From assembly GCF_018139625.1 (NCBI RefSeq), contig NZ_JAGSOH010000053.1:1-46882 (forward strand): a DNA stretch of 46,882 bases, written 5' to 3'. This DNA comes from Actinospica acidithermotolerans (GTDB lineage Bacteria; Actinomycetota; Actinomycetes; Streptomycetales; Catenulisporaceae). The position numbers were made by a program, and so were the translations under genes. Position 1 is the stretch's first letter, and each line of letters begins with the position of its first letter. This document shows positions 39,387 through 46,882 of the stretch, in pieces. The notes below the pieces were generated by a model. That model was not told the origin of the DNA, did no database searches, and saw only the letters and a list, made by a program, of their open reading frames with translations.

Positions 39387-40181
39387 ATGGACGTCACAAC
39401 GAGAGAACCGATCAAGCAGGGCACCGTGCTGGTCACCGGCGCCACCATGGGAATCGGGGCGGCGATCGCCGAGCGAATGGCGCGGGAGGGTATGGACCTG
39501 GTGCTGGTCGCGCGCGACGGCGCACGGCTGGAGGCCGCGGCGAAACGTCTGCGTGCCGATCACGGCGTCGAGGTGCTCGCCGTTCCGCTGGACTTGTCGC
39601 GCGAGCAGGCGTCGGTGCGGCTGGCCGAGCGGCTCAGGGATGAGCGGATCGAGGTCGAGATCCTCGTCAACAACGCCGGTACAGCCCTGGCCGCGGCAGT
39701 CGCCGCTACGGATCCGGCGCGAGTGCGGGCACTGGTGGATCTGAACGCAGGGGCGGTGGTGGAATTGACCTCGCTGCTGCTGCCCGGCATGATCGCACGT
39801 GGCCACGGCGCGATCGTGAACATCGCCAGCACCGCCGCGTACGCACCGGCGCCGTATAACGCGGCCTACGGCGCCTCGAAGGCGTTCGTGCTCTCTTTCA
39901 CCCGTGCCTTGTGGGCGGAGACGCTCGGGACCGGGGTGCGGGTGGCGGCGGTCAGCCCCGGAGCGACCGAGACCCCGATGAACACCCGCCAGGCCCCCGG
40001 CAAGCGCCAGCCGGAGCAGGTGGCAGAAACCGTGATCAAAGCCCTGCGGGGCCGCGGCCCCGCCGTCGTCGACGGCCGGTTCAACTCTGTCCAGGCCTTC
40101 GTCTTCGGTCGCCTGCTACCGACGCGGACCGCCGCCCGGATCACCGGGCAGTTCTTCCGCAAGGCAGTCTGGGAAAACTGA
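39387..40181 (+). CDS. Short-chain dehydrogenase/reductase
   Basis: The product has 264 residues from ATG 39387 (MDVTTREPIKQGTVLVTGAT); an upstream in-frame start at 39348 lies inside the operator and is rejected. It is a classical SDR: TGATMGIGAAIA cofactor loop, LVARDGARLE, NNAGTA, the Ser in IVNIASTAAYAPAPYNAAYG, and the Y-G-A-S-K catalytic motif, then SPGATETPMN. It resembles DltE/SadH-type oxidoreductases with a C-terminal basic or hydrophobic tail (LLPTRTAARITGQFFRKAVW). Likely activated by the divergent MerR protein. Confidence 0.92.
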   Translation: MDVTTREPIKQGTVLVTGATMGIGAAIAERMAREGMDLVLVARDGARLEAAAKRLRADHGVEVLAVPLDLSREQASVRLAERLRDERIEVEILVNNAGTALAAAVAATDPARVRALVDLNAGAVVELTSLLLPGMIARGHGAIVNIASTAAYAPAPYNAAYGASKAFVLSFTRALWAETLGTGVRVAAVSPGATETPMNTRQAPGKRQPEQVAETVIKALRGRGPAVVDGRFNSVQAFVFGRLLPTRTAARITGQFFRKAVWEN

Positions 40182-40299
40182 CCGCGGCCTCTACTGACTC
40201 TTTCGGGTTGAAGTCAGGTGACGGGTGATGACGCCGGTTGTAGTCCGCGCTACCTCTGTTATGTGAGGTATGCGCAGGGTGGTGGGGTGGACCTGGCTG

Positions 40300-40455
40300 A
40301 GAACAGCACCGCCGAAGCTCTGATCTTCGAGCGGGTCCTCGAAGTCCTGGCCCACGCCGACCTAGTGACAGGTGGCGGCCGGGCCCGCACGGACTCGCCG
40401 TTATCGCGCAGGTCAGGAACCTCGAGCGGCTGGAGTTGGTCGGCGAGACGAACGG
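40300..40455 (+). mobile_element. IS1182-type transposase fragment (plus strand, middle)
   Basis: The frame reads STAEALIFERVLEVLAHADL and VTGGGRARTDSP; the next frame then continues VIAQVRNLERLELVGET. In intact elements this is the G-G-G-R-x-R-T-D-S-T-H-V-x-A-x-V-R-x-L-N-R-L-E-L-V-G-E-T stretch. The frameshift sits exactly at T-D-S. It meets a minus-strand IS1182 fragment at about 40460. Confidence 0.75.
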
Positions 40456-40465
40456 CGCTCGAGAG

Positions 40466-40726
40466 ACGAACGGCATCTGCCGCCTGCCGATCCGTGAGCC
40501 CCTCGGCGAACTGAAGTACGCTGACGGTCGCGAGCGTGCCCGGGGATGCGGGCGGGCGTCCGCGCGAGGCGAGCTGGCTGGCGAATGCGGCGTGATCGAA
40601 CACCACGCCCAGCCCATCCCTCCAACGCATCGCGAAACACCCCTCCGGCATCAGCTGCCGGGCCAGCCTCGCTGTACCTTCGGGAACTCCGCGATCCCCA
40701 TGCGGCCACAACGACATTACGATCAC
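40466..40726 (-). mobile_element. IS1182-type transposase N-terminal fragment (minus strand)
   Basis: The minus strand reads VPEGTARLARQLMPEGCFAM, RWRDGLGVVFDHAAFASQLA, RGRPPASPGTLATVSVLQFA and EGLTDRQAADAVR. This is the classical start of IS1182-type transposases. It breaks immediately after A-A-D-A-V-R. The next fragment of the same family is on the opposite strand, so an inversion or two independent insertions must be involved. Confidence 0.82.
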
Positions 40727-40740
40727 CCCGCTCCAGATCG

Positions 40741-41363
40741 CCGCTCCCCGCTGCGGAGCCTGGCATTACCGCAGGTCAGCCGAAAGCGGCGTCGACCCTA
40801 GTGAATCGCGCAGAATCGCCAGCAGAGTCCGAGCAGCTCGCGCTCAGGTGCGTCTACCTCGCCATGATGAGCCTGGACCCGACCTGCGCCGGCCAGAAAC
40901 GCCGGATCGCTCCAGCGCCTCGGGGCGAAGATCACGATCCCGGGGCTCGCAGATTGCATCATCGGGGGGAGAGAGACACGACCATTGCCCGCAATAGATC
41001 ACTCTTGGTGCCGGCAAAGCCGTCGCGATCGGTGTCGACGCGACGCTGGCTGCCATCACCGATGAAGTGGATGCTCCCGGCGCACGGCCGGGAGCCCGTG
41101 TTTGAAGTGCCGATCAGGCAGGACCCGGTTTATTCCGTACCGCGTGCGGGATCCGTGGTCACCACGCGGAGCAGCGGTCTGTCCTCGACACGGCCACATC
41201 CACCCGGCAAGGGCCCGGGGCGCGCCGCAATTCTTTACCAGGCCGGTCCCGTTCAGAATCGGCTCGCTCATCTCTCGAAGCTGCAAGTGATCGAGGCGCC
41301 GGAGACGGCCGTGACGGCGCCGCCGAAACCGCGCGCACCGCGCCCCTCGCCGCCGCAGATCGC
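40741..41363. other. Decayed region without a recognisable intact gene
   Basis: An open plus-strand frame runs through most of this stretch but has shadow-like composition. One short segment (about 40836-40900, LALRCVYLAMMSLDPTCAGQ) resembles the C-terminal R-C-V-Y-L-A-x-x-S-L-D-P-T-G motif of IS256-type transposases, after which similarity is lost. The rest shows nothing I can name. Probably transposon debris. Confidence 0.4.
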
Positions 41364-41950
41364 TACCACTGTTCGCAGTCCACGATGCACCGGATCCTGC
41401 GCGAGGCGGGCGAGGTGCGCGAACGACGCCGTCACGCGACCCATCCGCCGCGCAAAAGACCCGAGTTGATGGCGGACGGGCCGGGCCAGGTGTGGTCCTG
41501 GGACATCACGAAGCTGCGCGGCCCGGGCAAGGGCGTCTGGTACAGCCTCTACGTGATCATCGACATCTACTCCCGGTACGTCCCCGGCTACCTGGTGGCC
41601 CCCGACTGAGGACGCGGAGCTGGCCGAGGCGCTGATCGCGGACGCGATCGACCGCGCCCCGTGCGCGCCGCGCGTGGTGCACGCCGACCGCGGCAGCTCG
41701 ATGACCTCGCGCACCGTGGCCGAACTGCTGGCCGAGCTCGGTGTCACCGAAGCCATTCGAGACCGAAGACGTCCAACGACAACCCGTACAGCGAGGCACA
41801 GTTCAAAACCCTGAAATACCACCCGGACTTCCCGGTCCGTTCGGGCCGATCCAGCACGCCAGAGCGTTCGGCGACCAGTTCTTCACCGCCTACAACCACG
41901 AGCACAGACACTCCGGAATCGGGCTGCACCCCCCGCCTCGGTCCATTTCG
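41364..41950 (+). mobile_element. IS3-type transposase (OrfB) remnant with several frameshifts
   Basis: The first frame reads RYHCSQSTMHRILREAGEVR, LMADGPGQVWSWDITKLRGP (first catalytic Asp in W-D-I-T) and VWYSLYVIIDIYSRYVPGYL, stopping at 41607-41609. Other frames carry the remaining parts: AEALIADAID and HADRGSSMTS (second Asp), then SRPKTSNDNPYSEAQFKTLK and YHPDFP (with Glu), then GPIQHARAFGDQFFTAYNHE and HRHSGIGLHPP. All catalytic residues are recognisable but spread over three frames, so the gene is inactive. The N-terminal part of OrfB and any OrfA are missing. Confidence 0.9.
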
Positions 41951-42110
41951 GCACCGCCGCCCAGATCCGCGCCGAGCACGTCTGCGGCGTAGGAGGAGCC
42001 TGTGCCGATCCGGGCGAGCCACGCCATGCCCACGCCGACGGTCAGCGTGCCTGCGGCGATCAGCGGCCTGAGCCGCAGCGAGGCCACCACACCAGCCGCG
42101 CGGCCACCGC
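41950..42110 (-). pseudogene. Fragment of an MFS (DHA2-type) transporter
   Basis: On the minus strand the segment RLRPLIAAGTLTVGVGMAWL followed by ARIGTGSSYAADVLGA matches the loop and helix pair typical of actinomycete DHA2 drug-efflux permeases (R-x-G-x-R-P-L-L-x-x-G, helix, R-x-x-x-x-S-x-Y). Only about 50 codons remain and no start or stop belongs to it. It abuts the IS3 remnant. Confidence 0.5.
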
Positions 42111-42344
42111 GTCCTCGGCCGTTTCGAACTCGGCTATGTCCACCGGCGGCCGAGTCGCCAGCGCCACAAAGGTTCACAGGCGCGGCCGTGCGCCGTGAAG
42201 CCGGTACGGTAGCATCGGGCAACTGGCGGTGACCGTGTGTTCTGGGGTGGGCCCGAACACCGTGGCACCGCACGCGACTCCAGCACAATCGCGAAATCCA
42301 TTGGGTGAGCCACAGTTCGCCGGGGATCCGGCCGAAGGAGTCTT

Positions 42345-43505
42345 ATGGACGCGACCGGTCAGGGTCTCGAGGACACCGAGGGCCGCGCCTCTGCGTTCCG
42401 GCGGGCGCTCGACGCCCAGGCCGAGGTCGCATACCCGGGGCAGGCGCTGGTACCGCGCGGTCCGCACGATCAGACGGCCCCGATCAATCGGGCGCAGATA
42501 CTCGAGGCCTTAGCCGACCCGCAGGCCGCACAGACGTCCCCGGAAGAAGCGGAGTCGGCGGAAGGCGGGGCTGCCGACGCACGGACGCGGGTTCCGCCGT
42601 GGTCGCCCGAGATCAACTGGGTGGACGGCACTCCCGCACCTGCGGACAGCGGCGAAACGGTTCAGACCGCGCCGTCGTCAGCGATCGCGCCGCTCGGCAA
42701 CCCGCCCTCGAAGCCGACGCAGACCAAAGCCGCGCGCACAGTGCCAACGCCAGGGCCAGGGCGTATCTGGATCGTGCTCGTCGCGTCCACGGTGCTTGCC
42801 GCCGCCGCGGCGGTTGTCGTCTTCATCCAGATCGACGGCGACAGCACAGGGTTTCCGTCCGCGCTGACCACGGAGCCGCAGATGCCCGGCGGCGGCGCCG
42901 TTGCGGCGGCGAGCGCCACCGGCGGTGAAGGATTCGGTAGCCCGAAAGCCAAGGCGAGCCGATCCGCCTTGCCGTCATCGAAGCCCACCTCGTCCGCAAA
43001 CCCGCACGGCAGCGCGACCGCGAGGGCGAAGCAGACTTCGAACGCAGCGGTGAGCGCGACCGCGAGTTCCTCGTCCACCGGCGTGGGAACAGCCACCGCC
43101 GGGACCTCGCCAACCGCAAAGGGCGCCGCCGACTCGGCGCTGAGCAACACGCAGACCGGCCAATGCCTGGACACCCCCGGATCGGCGTACTCCTCGGGCG
43201 CCGTGGAGCAGGTCGCTGCCTGCAGCGCGAGCGCCTTTCAGACGTGGACCCTCACCTCCGACGGCCAGCTGACCCAGGACGGCGGCTCATACTGCCTCGA
43301 CGACTACAACTGGGACTCGACACCGGGCAGCGAAGTCGACCTTTGGCCGTGCAACGGCGGGAGCAACCAGCAGTGGACGCTCGAATCCGACGGCTCGATT
43401 GTCGGCGTCCACTCGGACCTCTGCGTTACCACCACCGGCCAGGGCAACGCAGTGGATCTCGAATCCTGCGACGGCTCGGCGGCCCAGAAGTGGTCGTGGG
43501 GCTGA
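42345..43505 (+). CDS. Membrane-anchored protein with C-terminal ricin B-type lectin domain
   Basis: The product has 386 residues from ATG 42345, preceded by GAAGGAG (MDATGQGLEDTEGRASAFRR). Residues 1 to about 140 are a hydrophilic, proline- and alanine-rich cytoplasmic part. A single transmembrane helix follows (IWIVLVASTVLAAAAAVVVF). Next comes a long Ser/Thr/Ala linker (about 170-260), then a ricin-type trefoil domain with QCLDTPGSAYSSGAVEQVAA and three Q-x-W motifs (FQTWTL, NQQWTL, AQKWSW). The topology would place the lectin outside the membrane, where it could bind cell-wall or external sugars. It lies about 285 bp before the phosphatase gene, so a functional link is possible but unproven. 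Confidence 0.9.
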   Translation: MDATGQGLEDTEGRASAFRRALDAQAEVAYPGQALVPRGPHDQTAPINRAQILEALADPQAAQTSPEEAESAEGGAADARTRVPPWSPEINWVDGTPAPADSGETVQTAPSSAIAPLGNPPSKPTQTKAARTVPTPGPGRIWIVLVASTVLAAAAAVVVFIQIDGDSTGFPSALTTEPQMPGGGAVAAASATGGEGFGSPKAKASRSALPSSKPTSSANPHGSATARAKQTSNAAVSATASSSSTGVGTATAGTSPTAKGAADSALSNTQTGQCLDTPGSAYSSGAVEQVAACSASAFQTWTLTSDGQLTQDGGSYCLDDYNWDSTPGSEVDLWPCNGGSNQQWTLESDGSIVGVHSDLCVTTTGQGNAVDLESCDGSAAQKWSWG

Positions 43506-43790
43506 GCCGCCTCAATTATGTCTCACCGCTTCGACCGCGTTGTCCATGTCTGTACCGCGTTCGTCCGTAGATCGAGGCGCGGACGCTCTCTGGAGCGAGA
43601 AGTGCGGTGTCAGTCCGGGACGTGAGCACCGTGGCGCGGGCCGCCCCACACCCCGGCGCTCGGTAGACGGCCTTCGCGGCCGGCGACGGGCCCCGCGGAT
43701 GGTGCGATTGGCGAGCCTGCGGAATGATGGGCGTAATGATACGTCGCCCTTCGACGGAGATCGGCGAGTCTCATCGAGGAGCGTGGCAGT

Positions 43791-46508
43791 GTGCCCCGGC
43801 AGGCCCGTCAACAGGGGCTCCGTCCGAGACGTGGTCGCGGGCGCAGGATCTCTCAGCAGATTCTGCTTGTTCAGCTGGTCATCCTGGCGCTGACGAGTCT
43901 GATCGGTTTCGCGCTGTTCGCCTTCACCCAGCGCGGGCAGCTGGACAGCTACTTCGAGCAGCGCGCCGTGGCGATCGCCCAGGTCGCGGCCGGTGACCCT
44001 TTGATCCGTAGCGCGATGGCCGCGGGCACAGCGCCGAGCCCGCACGGCATCGTGCAGATCGAGGCCCAGCGCATCGCCTACGACTCCGGTGCCTCATACA
44101 TCGTGGTGATCGACCTCAACCGGATACGGCACTCGCACCCGATCCCCTCGCTGGTCGGGCAGCCGGTGTCTGAGCCGATCGTAGTGCGGGACGGTCAGCC
44201 ACACGTGCGTGTCGACTCCGGCGCCACCGGGCGCTCGGCGAACGGACGGGTGCCCCTCTACGCGCCGGGTCCGGGCCGCCAGCTGGTCGGCGAGGTCTCC
44301 GCGGGTATAGCGGAGGCGCAGGCCAGCTCACAGTTCAGCCATGAACTCTCGGCTTTCGGCCTCTACGTCGGGATCGCCCTCGGCATCGGCGCGGCCGCCT
44401 CCTACGTGCTGGCCAGGCGGCTGAAGCGGACCACCTTCGGACTGGAGTTCGACGATGTCGCGGGCTTGCTTCAAGACCGCGAGGCGACGCTGCACGGAAT
44501 CCACGAAGGCGTGGTCGGCTGTGACGCGCGGGGCCGTGTCACGGTGATCAACGGTGAGGCGCGCCGGCTGCTCGGCCTGCCGGAGGGCGAACTGGAGGGG
44601 CGTCGGTTGACCGAGATCGGGCTCAACCCGGCGGTGGCCTCCGTGCTGGGTCCTGGGCAGTCCGCCAAGGACGAGGTGCTGACGGTCGGCGACCTGCTGC
44701 TGGTGGTCAACAGCTGGCCGACCGGGCGCGACGGCGGCCCACCGGGCAGCGTGGCGACGCTGCGGGATTCCACCGAACTACGGCTGCTCTCGCAAAAGGC
44801 GGAGACTGTGCGCAAGCGGCTGAAGCTGCTCTACGACGCCAGCGGAGCCGTCGGCAGCACCCTGGACGTCGAGCGGACCGCGGACGAGCTGACGCGTGTG
44901 GCGGTGCCGCACTTCGCCGACTTCATCGTCGTCGATCTCGTCGCGGGCGTGGTGGAGGGCGATGAGCCACGTTCGGCCGACCGCGTCCGGCTGCACCGGG
45001 TGGCCATGTACGGGATCCACGACGTGTATCCCTTCACTCCGCTGGGTGAGGTGTTCGAACCGAAGCCGGGCTCCCCGCCGGCGCGCGCGATCGAGTGCGG
45101 GCGCGCTGTGCTCGAGACGAACTTGGAGACGGCCGTCGAGTGGCGCTCCCAAGACCCCGAGCGTGCGCAGGCCGCCCTCGACCTCGGGCTGCGCTCCAGC
45201 ATCACCGCACCACTGCGCGCACGCGGCGTCCTGCTCGGCATCGCATACTTCTGGCGCTCCCTCGATCGACCGGCCTTCGAACAAGACGATGTCAGCCTCG
45301 CCGAGGAACTCGTCGCCCGCGCGGCGCTCAGCATCGACAATGCCCGCCGATACACGCGAGAACACGAGACGGCCGTCACCCTCCAGCGCAGTCTGCTTCC
45401 GCGTCGAATGCCCGAGGTGAGTGCGGTGGAGCTGGCCTTCCGCTATCTGCCGGCCCAGTCGGTCGGTGGCGACTGGTTCGACGTCATTCCGCTGCCCGGC
45501 GCGCGTGTCGCGCTGGCGGTCGGAGACGTCGTCGGGCACGGCTTGCACGCGGCTGCCACCATGGGCCGCCTGCGTACGGCGGTGCGCAACTTCTCCGCCC
45601 TCGACCTGCCGCCCGACGAGTTGCTGTGGCATCTCGACGAATTGGTCGGGAGGATCGACCAGGAAGAGTCCGGCGACGTCGGCCCGACGTCGATCCTCGG
45701 GGCGTCCTGTCTGTACGCGATCTACGATCCGACCACGCGAAGCTGCGCGATGGCGCGGGCGGCGCATCCGCCGCCGGCCCTGATGCTGCCGGACGGGACA
45801 GTGTCGTTTCCGGACGTACCGGCCGGTCCACCGCTCGGCCTGGCCATGTTCCCGTTCGAAACGGTGGAGATCGAACTGCCCGAAGGGAGCCAGTTGGTGC
45901 TCTACACGGACGGACTGATCGAGCAGCGCGGCCGTGACCTCGACGAGAGCCTGGACCTGCTGCGCGCCGCCCTCGGCAACGGCAGCAAGACGCCTGAGCA
46001 GACCTGCGTCGCCGTGCTGAACGCGATGCCTCCCTCGCGCGCTGACGACGTCGCTTTGCTCGTCGCGCGCACCTACGCGCTGCCTGAAGACAGGATCATC
46101 GAGTGGGAGGTTCCCGCGGACCCCGCCGCGGTGTCCGCGGTGCGCTCTCACATCAGCCGGCAATTGCTGCTCTGGGGTCTCGGGGACATGGAATTCACCA
46201 CGGAGCTGATTCTCAGCGAGCTCGCTACCAACGCGATACGGTACGCAACGGGACCGATAAGGGTGCGCGTGCTGTATGACCGTACCCTTATCTGCGAGGT
46301 TTCCGATACGAGCAGCACCTCGCCGCACCTGCGCTACGCGACCCTGACCGACGAAGGCGGTCGAGGCTTGTTCCTGGTCGCCCAGCTAGCCGAGCGGTGG
46401 GGAACCAGGTACCTGCCCGCAGGAAAGATCATCTGGGCGGAGCAGGCGCTGCCCGAGCCCTCGGACCACGTGCAACCGGCTCCGCCGACTCGTCCAGGCG
46501 ACTCGTAG
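43791..46508 (+). CDS. Membrane sensor with PAS, GAF, SpoIIE/PP2C phosphatase and anti-sigma-type ATPase domains
   Basis: The product has 905 residues from GTG 43791, with GAGGAG 7 bp upstream. Order: TM1 (about 25-45), an extracellular CACHE-like sensor, TM2 (about 185-207, FGLYVGIALGIGAAASYVL), PAS (about 228-335, IHEGVVGCDARGRVTVINGE), GAF (about 345-520), SpoIIE-type PP2C (about 535-735) with GGDWFDVIPL, VGDVVGHGLHAAATMGRLRT and LVLYTDGLIEQRGRDLDESL, then a HATPase_c domain (about 755-880) with ELILSELATNAIRYATGPIR and DEGGRGLFLVAQLAERWG. It can in principle both dephosphorylate and phosphorylate anti-anti-sigma proteins in a partner-switching cascade controlled by an external signal. No sigma factor or STAS protein is adjacent. 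Confidence 0.95.
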   Translation: MPRQARQQGLRPRRGRGRRISQQILLVQLVILALTSLIGFALFAFTQRGQLDSYFEQRAVAIAQVAAGDPLIRSAMAAGTAPSPHGIVQIEAQRIAYDSGASYIVVIDLNRIRHSHPIPSLVGQPVSEPIVVRDGQPHVRVDSGATGRSANGRVPLYAPGPGRQLVGEVSAGIAEAQASSQFSHELSAFGLYVGIALGIGAAASYVLARRLKRTTFGLEFDDVAGLLQDREATLHGIHEGVVGCDARGRVTVINGEARRLLGLPEGELEGRRLTEIGLNPAVASVLGPGQSAKDEVLTVGDLLLVVNSWPTGRDGGPPGSVATLRDSTELRLLSQKAETVRKRLKLLYDASGAVGSTLDVERTADELTRVAVPHFADFIVVDLVAGVVEGDEPRSADRVRLHRVAMYGIHDVYPFTPLGEVFEPKPGSPPARAIECGRAVLETNLETAVEWRSQDPERAQAALDLGLRSSITAPLRARGVLLGIAYFWRSLDRPAFEQDDVSLAEELVARAALSIDNARRYTREHETAVTLQRSLLPRRMPEVSAVELAFRYLPAQSVGGDWFDVIPLPGARVALAVGDVVGHGLHAAATMGRLRTAVRNFSALDLPPDELLWHLDELVGRIDQEESGDVGPTSILGASCLYAIYDPTTRSCAMARAAHPPPALMLPDGTVSFPDVPAGPPLGLAMFPFETVEIELPEGSQLVLYTDGLIEQRGRDLDESLDLLRAALGNGSKTPEQTCVAVLNAMPPSRADDVALLVARTYALPEDRIIEWEVPADPAAVSAVRSHISRQLLLWGLGDMEFTTELILSELATNAIRYATGPIRVRVLYDRTLICEVSDTSSTSPHLRYATLTDEGGRGLFLVAQLAERWGTRYLPAGKIIWAEQALPEPSDHVQPAPPTRPGDS

Positions 46509-46689
46509 CCTCGGATATTAGTGCGCTCGGCAGAACTGCAGGCATGGCCGTGGCGTGCATCGACGTGAGGTGGCACCATCCAGCGGGCCCAGGGTCGCGG
46601 CGCTGGCAGGTGACTTGGCTGGCCGGCGTTGCGTAGCGCTCCGGTGTGGTGCTGGTGGAGTCGAAGCCTGTGGTCGGTATGGGCTCTGG

Positions 46690-46882
46690 TTATGCGCGCA
46701 ATGCGCTCCGGTCGAACGCGTCGGCGAGCCGTTCGAGCATGGTCGCTAGCTCTGTTTTGTCTCCGAGATCGCGCAGCGCAGTCGACTGTACTTCGCTGAC
46801 GGCGGAGGCGACCCGGCCGTGCAGTTCGAGGCCGCGTTCGGCGGCGTGGACGAGGACGCGGCGGCGGTCGGCGGGGTCGGGG
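46690..46882 (-). CDS. MarR family regulator, 3' part (runs off the window)
   Basis: The minus-strand frame from the window edge to TAA at 46690-46692 reads PDPADRRRVLVHAAERGLEL, HGRVASAVSEVQSTALRDLG and a final helix MLERLADAFDRSALRA. The D-x-D-R-R-R-V-L-V wing followed by a long helix is the C-terminal half of MarR proteins. The recognition helix and start lie beyond the end of the window. It is convergent with the phosphatase gene, and about 180 bp between them hold nothing obvious. Confidence 0.75.
   Translation of the reverse strand, partial: PDPADRRRVLVHAAERGLELHGRVASAVSEVQSTALRDLGDKTELATMLERLADAFDRSALRA

Noticed and set aside
44778-46328. A 516-residue minus-strand open frame
   Set aside because: It lies fully inside the SpoIIE phosphatase gene in antisense and shows no domain pattern.
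1-46882. A CRISPR array
   Set aside because: No regularly spaced identical repeats with unique spacers were seen anywhere.

Overview
This window is high-GC DNA from an actinomycete, resembling Streptomyces, Catenulispora or Actinospica. The grounds are strong GC bias at third codon positions, many GTG starts, stop/start overlaps of the ATGA and GTGA type, and families typical of large-genome Actinomycetota (DUF6928, DUF5959, DUF4253/DUF4259, SpoIIE-type phosphatases, several TetR/MarR regulators). The genus cannot be fixed from sequence alone. The window opens with a tRNA-Leu(GAG) gene and ends inside a MarR-type gene.

Region 1 (about 0.6-19.2 kb) is a dense array of small, mostly single-domain soluble proteins with no recognisable metabolic, transport or phage genes. 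It includes a SUKH/SMI1-KNR4 protein, a HEAT-repeat protein, DUF5959, a DUF6348/DUF2199 fusion, DUF4253 and DUF4259, an Imm1-like protein, an ADP-ribosylglycohydrolase, a macro-domain protein and many unassigned genes. Several are chained by 4-bp stop/start overlaps. Some are broken and joined to fragments of other genes at clean junctions (about 4.07 kb, 16.15 kb and 19.5 kb). The best hypothesis is an orphan polyimmunity island (stored immunity proteins against polymorphic toxins) with an ADP-ribose-processing component, since no toxin is visible.

Region 2 (about 19.9-32.4 kb) is a metabolic and regulatory patchwork. It holds an HSL-type esterase divergent from a MarR regulator, an AhpD/CMD-like protein with twin operators, an epoxide hydrolase followed by a GMC oxidoreductase, a secreted beta-propeller protein, an NmrA-like reductase divergent from a TetR regulator, a HAD dehalogenase and a GNAT acetyltransferase. 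Debris of IS256, IS1182, FtsX-permease and DedA genes lies between them.

Region 3 (about 32.4-42.1 kb) is a graveyard of transposases (ISL3, IS21 IstB, IS4, IS1182, IS3) and truncated host genes (resolvase HTH, TlpA, NmrA, MFS). Between these sit intact genes: DinB, a TetR with an adjacent broken epoxide hydrolase, a TlpA lipoprotein, a TetR/epimerase divergent pair and a MerR/SDR divergent pair. All three divergent pairs have visible dyad operators. The TetR/epoxide-hydrolase operator recurs in front of the AhpD-like gene 12 kb away, which suggests one small regulon.

Region 4 (about 42.3-46.9 kb) holds a membrane-anchored ricin-type lectin protein, a 905-residue sensor/PAS/GAF/SpoIIE phosphatase fused to an anti-sigma-type ATPase, and the 3' part of a MarR gene.
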